DNA of 64,000 nt from Balanoglossus misakiensis. Lineage: Eukaryota > Hemichordata. Under the pieces are notes generated by a model, which did not search any database, was not told where the DNA came from, and saw only the letters and a program-made list of their open reading frames with translations. This document shows, in pieces, positions 13,841-29,162 of this stretch (position 1 is its first letter; each line of letters begins with the position of its first letter). Location: the NCBI GenBank assembly GCA_040954595.2, contig CM082586.2:11098001-11162000 (forward strand). Direction: 5' to 3'. A program made the translations under genes and the position numbers.

Positions 13841-16703
13841 ATCTCAAATTTTCGTCGATTTTTGAAAAAAAATCATGGTTGAAAATCATCAAAAAATGAC
13901 AAAATTTTCGACTTTGCAAAATCTCAACATTTCGTCGATTTTTGAAAAAAATCATGGGTGAAAATCATCAAAAAATGACAATTTTTCGACTTTGCAAAAT
14001 CTCAACATTTCGTCGATTTTTGAAGAAAATCATGGGTGAAAATCATCAAAAAATGACAAATTTTCGACTTTGCAAAATCTCAAAATTTTTTCGATTTTGA
14101 AAAAAATCATAGGTTCGTCGATTTTTAAAAAAAAAACATGGGTGAAAATCATCAAAAAATGACACATTTTCGACTTTGCAAAATCTCAAAATTTCGTCGA
14201 TTTTTGAAAAAAATCATGGGTGAAAATCATCAAAAAATGACAAAATTTTCGACTTTGCAAAATCTCAAAATTTCGTCGATTTTTGAAAAAAAATCATGGT
14301 TAAAAATCATCAAAAAATGACAAAATTTTCGACTTTGCAAAATCACAAAATTTCGTCGATTTTGAAAACAATCATAGGTACGTCGATTTTTTTAAAAAAA
14401 ACATGGGTGAAAATCATCAAAAAATGACAAATTTTCGACTTTGCAAAATCTCAAAATTTCGTCGATTTTTGAAAAAATCATGGGTGAAAATCATCAAAAA
14501 ATGACAAATTTTCGACTGCAAAATCTCAAAATTTCGTCGATTTTTGAAAAAAAATCATGGGTGAAAAATCATCAAAAAATGACAAATTTTCGACTTTGCA
14601 AAATCTCAAAATTTCGTCAATTTTTGAAGAAAATCATGGGTGAAAATCATCAAAAAATGACAAATTTTCGACTTTGCAAAATCTCAAAATTTTTTCGATT
14701 TTTGAAAAAAGACATGGGTGAAAATCATCAAAAAATGACAAATTTTCGACTTTGCAAAATCTCAAAATTTCGTCGATTTTTGAAAAAATCATGGGTGAAA
14801 ATCATCAAAAAATGACAAATTTTCGACTGCAAAATCTCAAAATTTCGTCGATTTTTGAAAAAAAATCATGGGTGAAAAATCATCAAAAAATGACAAATTT
14901 TCGACTTTGCAAAATCTCAAAATTTAGTCAATTTTTGAAAAAATCATGGGTGAAAATCATCAAAAAATGACAAATTTTCATGTTTGCAAAATCTCAAAAT
15001 TTCGTCGGTTTTTGAAAAATAATATGGGTGAAAATCATCAAAAAATGACAAATTTTCGACTGCAAAAACTCAAAATTTCATCAATTTTGAAAAAAATCAT
15101 GGGTGAAAATCATCAAAAAATGACAAATTTTCCTCTTTGCAAAATCTATAAATTTCGTCGATTTTTGAAAAATTTTCAACTTTGCAAAATCTCAAAATTT
15201 CGTCGATTTTTGAAAAAAATCATGGGGGAAAATCATCAAAAAATGACACATTTTCGACTTTGCAAAATCTCAAAATTTCGTCGATTTTTGAAAAAAAATC
15301 ATGGGTGAAAATCATCAAAAAATGACAAATTTTGAAAAAAAACGGGTGAAAATCATCAAAAAATGACACATTTTCGACTTTGCAAAATCTCAAAATTTCG
15401 TCGATTTTTGAAAAAATCATGGGTGAAAATCATCAAAAAATGACAAATTTTCGACTGCAAAATCTCAAAATTTCGTCGATTTTTGAAAAAAAATCATGGG
15501 TGAAAAATCATCAAAAAATGACAAATTTTCGACTTTGCAAAATCTCAAAATTTCGTCGATTTTTGAAAAAAATCATGGGGGAAAATCATGAAAAAAATGA
15601 CAAATTTTCCTCTTTGCAAAATCTCAAAATTTCGTCGATTTTTAAAAAAAGACATGGGTGAAAATCATCAAAAAATAACAAATTTTCGACTTTGCAAAAT
15701 CTCAAAATTTCGTCCATTTTTGAAAAAAAATCATGGGTAAAAATCATCAAAAAATGACACATTTTCGACTTTGCAAAATCTCAAAATTTCGTCGATTTTT
15801 GAAAAAAAATCATGGGTGAAAATCATCAAAAAATGACAAATTTTCGTCTTTGCAAAATCTCAAAATTTCGTCCATTTCTGAAAAAAAATTATGGGTAAAA
15901 ATCATCAAAAATGACAAATTTTCATCTTTGCAAAATCTCAAATTTTTGTCGATTTTGAAAAAAATCATAGGTACGTCGATTTTTTTAAAAAAAACATGGG
16001 TGAAAATCATCAAAAAATGACAAATTTTCGACTTTGCAAAATCTCAAAATTTCGTCGATTTTTGAAAAAATCATGGGTGAAAATCATCAAAAAATGACAA
16101 ATTTTCGACTGCAAAATCTCAAAATTTCGTCGATTTTTGAAAAAAAATCATGGGTGAAAAATCATCAAAAAATGACAAATTTTCGACTTTGCAAAATCTC
16201 AAAATTTAGTCAATTTTTGAAAAAATCATGGGTGAAAATCATCAAAAAATGACACATTTTCGACTTTGCAAAATCTCAAAATTTCGTCCATTTCTGAAAA
16301 AAAATTATGGGTAAAAATCATCAAAAATGACAAATTTTCATCTTTGCAAAATCTCAAATTTTCGTCGATTTTTGAAAAAAAATCATGGTTGAAAATCATC
16401 AAAAAATGACAAAATTTTCGACTTTGCAAAATCTCAACATTTCGTCGATTTTTGAAAAAAATCATGGGTGAAAATCATCAAAAAATGACAATTTTTCGAC
16501 TTTGCAAAATCTCAACATTTCGTCGATTTTTGAAGAAAATCATGGGTGAAAATCATCAAAAAATGACAAATTTTCGACTTTGCAAAATCTCAAAATTTTT
16601 TCGATTTTGAAAAAAATCATAGGTTCGTCGATTTTTAAAAAAAAACATGGGTGAAAATCATCAAAAAATGACACATTTTCGACTTTGCAAAATCTCAAAA
16701 TTT
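13841..16703 (+). repeat. Second copy of the 13,840-bp-offset satellite block
   Basis: Partner of 1-2863 with the same unit order and almost no differences by eye. The sequence before 13841 suggests that the duplicated block extends further left than the window shows. To the right it passes into a zone of shorter nested duplications (16.2-23.2 kb). Confidence 0.85.
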
Positions 16704-19700
16704 CGTCGATTTTTGAAAAAAATCATGGGTGAAAATCATCAAAAAATGACAAAATTTTCGACTTTGCAAAATCTCAAAATTTCGTCGATTTTTGAAAAAA
16801 AATCATGGTTAAAAATCATCAAAAAATGACAAAATTTTCGACTTTGCAAAATCACAAAATTTCGTCGATTTTGAAAAAAATCATAGGTACGTCGATTTTT
16901 TTAAAAAAAACATGGGTGAAAATCATCAAAAAATGACAAATTTTCGACTGCAAAATCTCAAAATTTCGTCGATTTTTGAAAAAAAATCATGGGTGAAAAA
17001 TCATCAAAAAATGACAAATTTTTGACTTTGCAAAATCTCAAAATTTAGTCAATTTTTGAAAAAATCATGGGTGAAAATCATCAAAAAATGACACATTTTC
17101 GACTTTGCAAAATCTCAAAATTTCGTCCATTTCTGAAAAAAAATTATGGGTAAAAATCATCAAAAATGACAAATTTTCATCTTTGCAAAATCTCAAATTT
17201 TTGTCGATTTTGAAAAAAATCATAGGTACGTCGATTTTTTTAAAAAAAACATGGGTGAAAATCATCAAAAAATGACAAATTTTCGACTTTGCAAAATCTC
17301 AAAATTTCGTCGATTTTTGAAAAAATCATGGGTGAAAATCATCAAAAAATGACAAATTTTCGACTGCAAAATCTCAAAATTTCGTCGATTTTTGAAAAAA
17401 AATCATGGGTGAAAAATCATCAAAAAATGACAAATTTTCGACTTTGCAAAATCTCAAAATTTAGTCAATTTTTGAAAAAATCATGGGTGAAAATCATCAA
17501 AAAATGACACATTTTCGACTTTGCAAAATCTCAAAATTTCGTCCATTTCTGAAAAAAAATTATGGGTAAAAATCATCAAAAATGACAAATTTTCATCTTT
17601 GCAAAATCTCAAATTTTCGTCGATTTTTGAAAAAAAATCATGGTTGAAAATCATCAAAAAATGACAAAATTTTCGACTTTGCAAAATCTCAACATTTCGT
17701 CGATTTTTGAAAAAAATCATGGGTGAAAATCATCAAAAAATGACAATTTTTCGACTTTGCAAAATCTCAACATTTCGTCGATTTTTGAAGAAAATCATGG
17801 GTGAAAATCATCAAAAAATGACAAATTTTCGACTTTGCAAAATCTCAAAATTTTTTCGATTTTGAAAAAAATCATAGGTTCGTCGATTTTTAAAAAAAAA
17901 CATGGGTGAAAATCATCAAAAAATGACACATTTTCGACTTTGCAAAATCTCAAAATTTCGTCGATTTTTGAAAAAAATCATGGGTGAAAATCATCAAAAA
18001 ATGACAAAATTTTCGACTTTGCAAAATCTCAAAATTTCGTCGATTTTTGAAAAAAAATCATGGTTAAAAATCATCAAAAAATGACAAAATTTTCGACTTT
18101 GCAAAATCACAAAATTTCGTCGATTTTGAAAAAAATCATAGGTACGTCGATTTTTTTAAAAAAAACATGGGTGAAAATCATCAAAAAATGACAAATTTTC
18201 GACTTTGCAAAATCTCAAAATTTCGTCGATTTTTGAAAAAATCATGGGTGAAAATCATCAAAAAATGACAAATTTTCGACTGCAAAATCTCAAAATTTCG
18301 TCGATTTTTGAAAAAAAATCATGGGTGAAAAATCATCAAAAAATGACAAATTTTCGACTTTGCAAAATCTCAAAATTTAGTCAATTTTTGAAAAAATCAT
18401 GGGTGAAAATCATCAAAAAATGACACATTTTCGACTTTGCAAAATCTCAAAATTTCGTCCATTTCTGAAAAAAAATTATGGGTAAAAATCATCAAAAATG
18501 ACAAATTTTCATCTTTGCAAAATCTCAAATTTTCGTCGATTTTTGAAAAAAAATCATGGTTGAAAATCATCAAAAAATGACAAAATTTTCGACTTTGCAA
18601 AATCTCAACATTTCGTCGATTTTTGAAAAAAATCATGGGTGAAAATCATCAAAAAATGACAATTTTTCGACTTTGCAAAATCTCAACATTTCGTCGATTT
18701 TTGAAGAAAATCATGGGTGAAAATCATCAAAAAATGACAAATTTTCGACTTTGCAAAATCTCAAAATTTTTTCGATTTTGAAAAAAATCATAGGTTCGTC
18801 GATTTTTAAAAAAAAACATGGGTGAAAATCATCAAAAAATGACACATTTTCGACTTTGCAAAATCTCAAAATTTCGTCGATTTTTGAAAAAAATCATGGG
18901 TGAAAATCATCAAAAAATGACAAAATTTTCGACTTTGCAAAATCTCAAAATTTCGTCGATTTTTGAAAAAAAATCATGGTTAAAAATCATCAAAAAATGA
19001 CAAAATTTTCGACTTTGCAAAATCACAAAATTTCGTCGATTTTGAAAAAAATCATAGGTACGTCGATTTTTTTAAAAAAAACATGGGTGAAAATCATCAA
19101 AAAATGACAAATTTTCGACTGCAAAATCTCAAAATTTCGTCGATTTTTGAAAAAAAATCATGGGTGAAAAATCATCAAAAAATGACAAATTTTCGACTTT
19201 GCAAAATCTCAAAATTTAGTCAATTTTTGAAAAAATCATGGGTGAAAATCATCAAAAAATGACACATTTTCGACTTTGCAAAATCTCAAAATTTCGTCCA
19301 TTTCTGAAAAAAAATTATGGGTAAAAATCATCAAAAATGACAAATTTTCATCTTTGCAAAATCTCAAATTTTCGTCGATTTTTGAAAAAAAATCATGGTT
19401 GAAAATCATCAAAAAATGACAAAATTTTCGACTTTGCAAAATCTCAACATTTCGTCGATTTTTGAAAAAAATCATGGGTGAAAATCATCAAAAAATGACA
19501 ATTTTTCGACTTTGCAAAATCTCAACATTTCGTCGATTTTTGAAGAAAATCATGGGTGAAAATCATCAAAAAATGACAAATTTTCGACTTTGCAAAATCT
19601 CAAAATTTTTTCGATTTTGAAAAAAATCATAGGTTCGTCGATTTTTAAAAAAAAACATGGGTGAAAATCATCAAAAAATGACACATTTTCGACTTTGCAA

Positions 19701-22700
19701 AATCTCAAAATTTCGTCGATTTTTGAAAAAAATCATGGGTGAAAATCATCAAAAAATGACAAATTTTCGACTGCAAAATCTCAAAATTTCGTCGATTTTT
19801 GAAAAAAAATCATGGGTGAAAAATCATCAAAAAATGACAAATTTTCGACTTTGCAAAATCTCAAAATTTCGTCAATTTTTGAAGAAAATCATGGGTGAAA
19901 ATCATCAAAAAATGACAAATTTTCGACTTTGCAAAATCTCAAAATTTTTTCGATTTTTGAAAAAAGACATGGGTGAAAATCATCAAAAAATGACAAATTT
20001 TCGACTTTGCAAAATCTCAAAATTTCGTCGATTTTTGAAAAAATCATGGGTGAAAATCATCAAAAAATGACAAATTTTCGACTGCAAAATCTCAAAATTT
20101 CGTCGATTTTTGAAAAAAAATCATGGGTGAAAAATCATCAAAAAATGACAAATTTTCGACTTTGCAAAATCTCAAAATTTAGTCAATTTTTGAAAAAATC
20201 ATGGGTGAAAATCATCAAAAAATGACAAATTTTCATGTTTGCAAAATCTCAAAATTTCGTCGGTTTTTGAAAAATAATATGGGTGAAAATCATCAAAAAA
20301 TGACAAATTTTCGACTGCAAAAACTCAAAATTTCATCAATTTTGAAAAAAATCATGGGTGAAAATCATCAAAAAATGACAAATTTTCCTCTTTGCAAAAT
20401 CTATAAATTTCGTCGATTTTTGAAAAATTTTCAACTTTGCAAAATCTAAAAATTTCGTCGATTTTTGAAAAAAATCATGGGGGAAAATCATCAAAAAATG
20501 ACACATTTTCGACTTTGCAAAATCTCAAAATTTCGTCGATTTTTGAAAAAAAATCATGGGTGAAAAATCATCAAAAAATGACAAATTTTCGACTTTGCAA
20601 AATCTCAAAATTTAGTCAATTTTTGAAAAAATCATGGGTGAAAATCATCAAAAAATGACAAAATTTTCGACTTTGCAAAATCTCAACATTTCGTCGATTT
20701 TTGAAGAAAATCATGGGTGAAAATCATCAAAAAATGACAAATTTTCGACTTTGCAAAATCTCAAAATTTTTTCGATTTTGAAAAAAATCATAGGTTCGTC
20801 GATTTTTAAAAAAAAACATGGGTGAAAATCATCAAAAAATGACACATTTTCGACTTTGCAAAATCTCAAAATTTCGTCGATTTTTGAAAAAAATCATGGG
20901 TGAAAATCATCAAAAAATGACAAAATTTTCGACTTTGCAAAATCTCAAAATTTCGTCGATTTTTGAAAAAAAATCATGGTTAAAAATCATCAAAAAATGA
21001 CAAAATTTTCGACTTTGCAAAATCACAAAATTTCGTCGATTTTGAAAAAAATCATAGGTACGTCGATTTTTTTAAAAAAAACATGGGTGAAAATCATCAA
21101 AAAATGACAAATTTTCGACTGCAAAATCTCAAAATTTCGTCGATTTTTGAAAAAAAATCATGGGTGAAAAATCATCAAAAAATGACAAATTTTCGACTTT
21201 GCAAAATCTCAAAATTTAGTCAATTTTTGAAAAAATCATGGGTGAAAATCATCAAAAAATGACACATTTTCGACTTTGCAAAATCTCAAAATTTCGTCCA
21301 TTTCTGAAAAAAAATTATGGGTAAAAATCATCAAAAATGACAAATTTTCATCTTTGCAAAATCTCAAATTTTTGTCGATTTTGAAAAAAATCATAGGTAC
21401 GTCGATTTTTTTAAAAAAAACATGGGTGAAAATCATCAAAAAATGACAAATTTTCGACTTTGCAAAATCTCAAAATTTCGTCGATTTTTGAAAAAATCAT
21501 GGGTGAAAATCATCAAAAAATGACAAATTTTCGACTGCAAAATCTCAAAATTTCGTCGATTTTTGAAAAAAAATCATGGGTGAAAAATCATCAAAAAATG
21601 ACAAATTTTCGACTTTGCAAAATCTCAAAATTTAGTCAATTTTTGAAAAAATCATGGGTGAAAATCATCAAAAAATGACACATTTTCGACTTTGCAAAAT
21701 CTCAAAATTTCGTCCATTTCTGAAAAAAAATTATGGGTAAAAATCATCAAAAATGACAAATTTTCATCTTTGCAAAATCTCAAATTTTCGTCGATTTTTG
21801 AAAAAAAATCATGGTTGAAAATCATCAAAAAATGACAAAATTTTCGACTTTGCAAAATCTCAACATTTCGTCGATTTTTGAAAAAAATCATGGGTGAAAA
21901 TCATCAAAAAATGACAATTTTTCGACTTTGCAAAATCTCAACATTTCGTCGATTTTTGAAGAAAATCATGGGTGAAAATCATCAAAAAATGACAAATTTT
22001 CGACTTTGCAAAATCTCAAAATTTTTTCGATTTTGAAAAAAATCATAGGTTCGTCGATTTTTAAAAAAAAACATGGGTGAAAATCATCAAAAAATGACAC
22101 ATTTTCGACTTTGCAAAATCTCAAAATTTCGTCGATTTTTGAAAAAAATCATGGGTGAAAATCATCAAAAAATGACAAAATTTTCGACTTTGCAAAATCT
22201 CAAAATTTCGTCGATTTTTGAAAAAAAATCATGGTTAAAAATCATCAAAAAATGACAAAATTTTCGACTTTGCAAAATCACAAAATTTCGTCGATTTTGA
22301 AAAAAATCATAGGTACGTCGATTTTTTTAAAAAAAACATGGGTGAAAATCATCAAAAAATGACAAATTTTCGACTGCAAAATCTCAAAATTTCGTCGATT
22401 TTTGAAAAAAAATCATGGGTGAAAAATCATCAAAAAATGACAAATTTTCGACTTTGCAAAATCTCAAAATTTAGTCAATTTTTGAAAAAATCATGGGTGA
22501 AAATCATCAAAAAATGACACATTTTCGACTTTGCAAAATCTCAAAATTTCGTCCATTTCTGAAAAAAAATTATGGGTAAAAATCATCAAAAATGACAAAT
22601 TTTCATCTTTGCAAAATCTCAAATTTTCGTCGATTTTTGAAAAAAAATCATGGTTGAAAATCATCAAAAAATGACAAAATTTTCGACTTTGCAAAATCTC

Positions 22701-23200
22701 AACATTTCGTCGATTTTTGAAAAAAATCATGGGTGAAAATCATCAAAAAATGACAATTTTTCGACTTTGCAAAATCTCAACATTTCGTCGATTTTTGAAG
22801 AAAATCATGGGTGAAAATCATCAAAAAATGACAAATTTTCGACTTTGCAAAATCTCAAAATTTTTTCGATTTTGAAAAAAATCATAGGTTCGTCGATTTT
22901 TAAAAAAAAACATGGGTGAAAATCATCAAAAAATGACACATTTTCGACTTTGCAAAATCTCAAAATTTCGTCGATTTTTGAAAAAAATCATGGGTGAAAA
23001 TCATCAAAAAATGACAAATTTTCGACTGCAAAATCTCAAAATTTCGTCGATTTTTGAAAAAAAATCATGGGTGAAAAATCATCAAAAAATGACAAATTTT
23101 CGACTTTGCAAAATCTCAAAATTTCGTCAATTTTTGAAGAAAATCATGGGTGAAAATCATCAAAAAATGACAAATTTTCGACTTTGCAAAATCTCAAAAT
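16226..23200 (+). repeat. Nested satellite duplications, offsets 1255, 916, 839, 3255 and 4171 bp
   Basis: The same landmark unit order begins at 16647, 17902, 18818, 19657, 20818, 22073 and 22912, giving steps of 1255, 916, 839, 1161, 1255 and 839 bp. The 16.6-18.1 kb stretch recurs at 20.8-22.2 kb (offset 4171), and 19.2-20.6 kb recurs at 22.5-23.9 kb (offset 3255). The step sizes differ by about one unit (916 minus 839 is 77) or several units. This is what unequal exchange between misaligned units would produce. Confidence 0.8.
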
Positions 23201-26200
23201 TTTTTCGATTTTTGAAAAAAGACATGGGTGAAAATCATCAAAAAATGACAAATTTTCGACTTTGCAAAATCTCAAAATTTCGTCGATTTTTGAAAAAATC
23301 ATGGGTGAAAATCATCAAAAAATGACAAATTTTCGACTGCAAAATCTCAAAATTTCGTCGATTTTTGAAAAAAAATCATGGGTGAAAAATCATCAAAAAA
23401 TGACAAATTTTCGACTTTGCAAAATCTCAAAATTTAGTCAATTTTTGAAAAAATCATGGGTGAAAATCATCAAAAAATGACAAATTTTCATGTTTGCAAA
23501 ATCTCAAAATTTCGTCGGTTTTTGAAAAATAATATGGGTGAAAATCATCAAAAAATGACAAATTTTCGACTGCAAAAACTCAAAATTTCATCAATTTTGA
23601 AAAAAATCATGGGTGAAAATCATCAAAAAATGACAAATTTTCCTCTTTGCAAAATCTATAAATTTCGTCGATTTTTGAAAAATTTTCAACTTTGCAAAAT
23701 CTAAAAATTTCGTCGATTTTTGAAAAAAATCATGGGGGAAAATCATCAAAAAATGACACATTTTCGACTTTGCAAAATCTCAAAATTTCGTCGATTTTTG
23801 AAAAAAAATCATGGGTGAAAAATCATCAAAAAATGACAAATTTTCGACTTTGCAAAATCTCAAAATTTAGTCAATTTTTGAAAAAATCATGGGTGAAAAT
23901 CATCAAAAAATGACAAAATTTTCGACTTTGCAAAATCTCAACATTTCGTCGATTTTTGAAAAAAATCATGGGTGAAAATCATCAAAAAATGACAATTTTT
24001 CGACTTTGCAAAATCTCAACATTTCGTCGATTTTTGAAGAAAATCATGGGTGAAAATCATCAAAAAATGACAAATTTTCGACTTTGCAAAATCTCAAAAT
24101 TTTTTCGATTTTAAAAAAAATCATAGGTTCGTCGATTTTTAAAAAAAAACATGGGTGAAAATCATCAAAAAATGACACATTTTCGACTTTGCAAAATCTC
24201 AAAATTTAGTCAATTTTTGAAAAAATCATGGGTGAAAATCATCAAAAAATGACAAATTTTCCTCTTTGCAAAATCTATAAATTTCGTCGATTTTTGAAAA
24301 ATTTTCAACTTTGCAAAATCTCAAAATTTCGTCGATTTTTGAAAAAAATCATGGGGGAAAATCATCAAAAAATGACACATTTTCGACTTTGCAAAATCTC
24401 AAAATTTCGTCGATTTTTGAAAAAAAATCATGGGTGAAAATCATCAAAAAATGACAAATTTTGAAAAAAAACGGGTGAAAATCATCAAAAAATGACACAT
24501 TTTCGACTTTGCAAAATCTCAAAATTTCGTCGATTTTTGAAAAAATCATGGGTGAAAATCATCAAAAAATGACAAATTTTCGACTGCAAAATCTCGAAAT
24601 TTCGTCGTTTTTTGAAAAAAAATCATGGGTGAAAAATCATCAAAAAATGACAAATTTTCGACTTTGCAAAATCTCAAAATTTCGTCGATTTTTGAAAAAA
24701 ATCATGGGGGAAAATCATGAAAAAAATGACAAATTTTCCTCTTTGCAAAATCTCAAAATTTCGTCGATTTTTAAAAAAAGACATGGGTGAAAATCATCAA
24801 AAAATAACAAATTTTCGACTTTGCAAAATCTCAAAATTTCGTCCATTTTTGAAAAAAAATCATGGGTAAAAATCATCAAAAAATGACACATTTTCGACTT
24901 TGCAAAATCTCAAAATTTCGTCGATTTTTGAAAAAAAATCATGGGTGAAAATCAACAAAAAATGACAAATTTTCGTCTTTGCAAAATCTCAAAATTTCGT
25001 CCATTTCTGAAAAAAAATTATGGGTAAAAATCATCAAAAATGACAAATTTTCATCTTTGCAAAATCTCAAATTTTCGTCGATTTTGAAAAAAATCATAGG
25101 TACGTCGATTTTTTTAAAAAAAACATGGGTGAAAATCATCAAAAAATGACAAATTTTCGACTTTGCAAAATCTCAAAATTTCGTCGATTTTTGAAAAAAT
25201 CATGGGTGAAAATCATCAAAAAATGACAAATTTTCGACTGCAAAATCTCAAAATTTCGTCGATTTTTGAAAAAAAATCATGGGTGAAAAATCATCAAAAA
25301 ATGACAAATTTTCGACTTTGCAAAATCTCAAAATTTAGTCAATTTTTGAAAAAATCATGGGTGAAAATCATCAAAAAATGACAAATTTTCGACTTTGCAA
25401 AATCTCAAAATTTCGTCGATTTTTGAAAAAAATCATGGGGGAAAATCATCAAAAAATGACAAATTTTCGACTGCAAAAACTCAAAATTTCATCAATTTTG
25501 AAAAAAATCATGGGTGAAAATCATCAAAAAATGACAAATTTTCCTCTTTGCAAAATCTATAAATTTCGTCGATTTTTGAAAAATTTTCAACTTTGCAAAA
25601 TCTCAAAATTTCGTCGATTTTTGAAAAAAATCATGGGGGAAAATCATCAAAAAATGACACATTTTCGACTTTGCAAAATCTCAAAATTTCGTCGATTTTT
25701 GAAAAAAAATCATGGGTGAAAATCATCAAAAAATGACAAATTTTGAAAAAAAACGGGTGAAAATCATCAAAAAATGACACATTTTCGACTTTGCAAAATC
25801 TCAAAATTTCGTCGATTTTTGAAAAAAAATCATGGGTGAAAATCATCAAAAAATGACAAATTTTCGTCTTTGCAAAATCTCAAAATTTCGTCCATTTTTG
25901 AAAAAAAATCATGGGGGAAAATCATCAAAAAATGACAAATTTTCGACTTTGCAAAATCTCAAAATTTCGTCGATTTTGAAAAAAACCATTGGGGGAAAAT
26001 CATCAAAAAATGACAAATTTTCGATTTTGCAAAATCTCAAAATTTCGTCGATTTTTGAAAAAAAATCAGGGTTGAAAATCATCAAAAAATGACAAAATTT
26101 TCGACTTTGCAAAATCACAAAATTTCGTCGATTTTGAAAAAAATCATAGGTTCGTCGATTTTTAAAAAAAAAACATGGGTGAAAATCATCAAAAAATGAC

Positions 26201-29162
26201 ACATTTTCGACTGCAAAATCTCAAAATTTCGTCGATTTTTGAAAAAAAATCATGGGTGAAAAATCATCAAAAAATGACAAATTTTCGACTTTGCAAAATC
26301 TCAAAATTTCGTCAATTTTGAAAAAAAATCATGGGTGAAAAATCATCAAAAAATGACAAATTTTCGACTTTGCAAAATCTCAAAATTTAGTCAATTTTTG
26401 AAAAAATCATGGGTGAAAATCATCAAAAAATGACAAATTTTCGACTTTGCAAAATCTCAAAATTTCGTCGATTTTTGAAAAAAATCATGGGGGAAAATCA
26501 TCAAAAAATGACAAATTTTCGACTGCAAAAACTCAAAATTTCATCAATTTTGAAAAAAATCATGGGTGAAAATCATCAAAAAATGACAAATTTTCCTCTT
26601 TGCAAAATCTATAAATTTCGTCGATTTTTGAAAAATTTTCAACTTTGCAAAATCTCAAAATTTCGTCGATTTTTGAAAAAAATCATGGGGGAAAATCATC
26701 AAAAAATGACACATTTTCGACTTTGCAAAATCTCAAAATTTCGTCGATTTTTGAAAAAAAATCATGGGTGAAAATCATCAAAAAATGACAAATTTTGAAA
26801 AAAAACGGGTGAAAATCATCAAAAAATGACACATTTTCGACTTTGCAAAATCTCAAAATTTCGTCGATTTTTGAAAAAAAATCATGGGTGAAAATCATCA
26901 AAAAATGACAAATTTTCGTCTTTGCAAAATCTCAAAATTTCGTCCATTTTTGAAAAAAAATCATGGGGGAAAATCATCAAAAAATGACAAATTTTCGACT
27001 TTGCAAAATCTCAAAATTTCGTCGATTTTGAAAAAAACCATTGGGGGAAAATCATCAAAAAATGACAAATTTTCGATTTTGCAAAATCTCAAAATTTCGT
27101 CGATTTTTGAAAAAAAATCAGGGTTGAAAATCATCAAAAAATGACAAAATTTTCGACTTTGCAAAATCACAAAATTTCGTCGATTTTGAAAAAAATCATA
27201 GGTTCGTCGATTTTTAAAAAAAAAACATGGGTGAAAATCATCAAAAAATGACACATTTTCGACTTTGCAAAATCTCAAAATTTCGTCGATTTTTGAAAAA
27301 AATCATGGGTGTAAATCATCAAAAAATGACAAAATTTTCGACTTTGCAAAATCTCAAAATTTCGTCGATTTTTGAAAAAAAATCATGGTTGAAAATCATC
27401 AAAAAATGACAAAATTTTCGACTTTGCAAAATCACAAAATTTCGTCGATTTTGAAAAAAATCATAGGTTCGTCGATTTTTAAAAAAAAAACATGGGTGAA
27501 AATCATCAAAAAATGACACATTTTCGACTTTGCAAAATCTCAAAATTTCGTCGATTTTTGAAAAAAATCATGGGTGAAAATCATCAAAAAATGACAAATT
27601 TTCGACTTTGCAAAATCTCAAAATTTCGTCGATTTTTGAAAAAAATCATGGGTGAAAATCATGAAAAAATGACAAATTTTGAAAAAAAAACGGGTGAAAA
27701 TCATCAAAAAATGACACATTTTCGACTTTGCAAAATCTCAAAATTTCGTCCATTTCTGAAAAAAAATTATGGGTAAAAATCATCAAAAATGACAAATTTT
27801 CATCTTTGCAAAATCTCAAATTTTCGTCGATTTTTGAAAAAAAATCATGGTTGAAAATCATCAAAAAATGACAAAATTTTCGACTTTGCAAAATCTCAAC
27901 ATTTCGTCGATTTTTGAAAAAAATCATGGGTGAAAATCATCAAAAAATGACAATTTTTCGACTTTGCAAAATCTCAACATTTCGTCGATTTTTGAAAAAA
28001 ATCATGGGTGAAAATCATCAAAAAATGACAAATTTTCGACTTCGCAAAATCTCAAAATTTCGTCGATTTTTGAAAAAAATCATGGGTGAAAATAATCAAA
28101 AAATGACAAATTTTCGACTTTGCAAAATCTCAAAATTTCGTCGATTTTTGAAGAAAATCATGGGTGAAAATCATCAAAAAATGACAAATTTTCGACTTTG
28201 CAAAATCTCAAAATTTCGTCGATTTTTGAAGAAAATCATGGGTGAAAATCATCAAAAAATGACAAATTTTCGACTTTGCAAAATCTCAAAATTTCGTCGA
28301 TTTTGAAAAAAACCATTGGGGGAAAATCATCAAAAAATGACAAATTTTCGATTTTGCAAAATCTCAAAATTTCGTCGATTTTTGAAAAAAAATCAGGGTT
28401 GAAAATCATCAAAAAATGACAAAATTTTGGACTTTGCAAAATCACAAAATTTCGTCGATTTTGAAAAAAATCATAGGTTCGTCGATTTTTAAAAAAAAAA
28501 CATGGGTGAAAATCATCAAAAAATGACACATTTTCGACTTTGCAAAATCTCAAAATTTCGTCGATTTTTGAAAAAAATCATGGGTGAAAATCATGAAAAA
28601 ATGACAAATTTTGAAAAAAAACGGGTGAAAATCATCAAAAAATGACAAATTTTCGACTGCAAAAACTCAAAATTTCGTCAATTTTGAAAAAAATCATGGG
28701 TGAAAATCATCAAAAAATGACAAATTTTCCTCTTTGCAAAATCTATAAATTTCGTCGATTTTTGAAAAATTTTCAACTTTGCAAAATCTCAAAATTTCGT
28801 CGATTTTTGAAGAAAATCATGGGTGAAAATCATCAAAAAATGACAAATTTTCGACTTTGCAAAATCTCAAAATTTCGTCGATTTTTGAAAAAATCATGGG
28901 TGAAAATCATCAAAAAATGACAAATTTTCGACTGCAAAATCTCAAAATTTCGTCGATTTTTGAAAAAAATCATGGGTGAAAATCATGAAAAAATGACAAA
29001 TTTTGAAAAAAAACGGGTGAAAATCATCAAAAAATGACACATTTTCGACTTTGCAAAATCTCAAATTTTCGTCGATTTTTGAAAAAAAATCATGGTTGAA
29101 AATCATCAAAAAATGACAAAATTTTCGACTTTGCAAAATCTCAAAATTTCGTCGATTTTTGA
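23173..29162 (+). repeat. Second copy of the satellite block of about 6 kb
   Basis: Partner of 2834-8900 in the same orientation. It begins where unit order first agrees (about 23173) and ends near 29162, where this copy reads atgggggaaa and the other reads atggttgaaa. The two copies lie on either side of differently arranged satellite, which points to a block duplication and not to uniform tandem growth. Confidence 0.85.
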
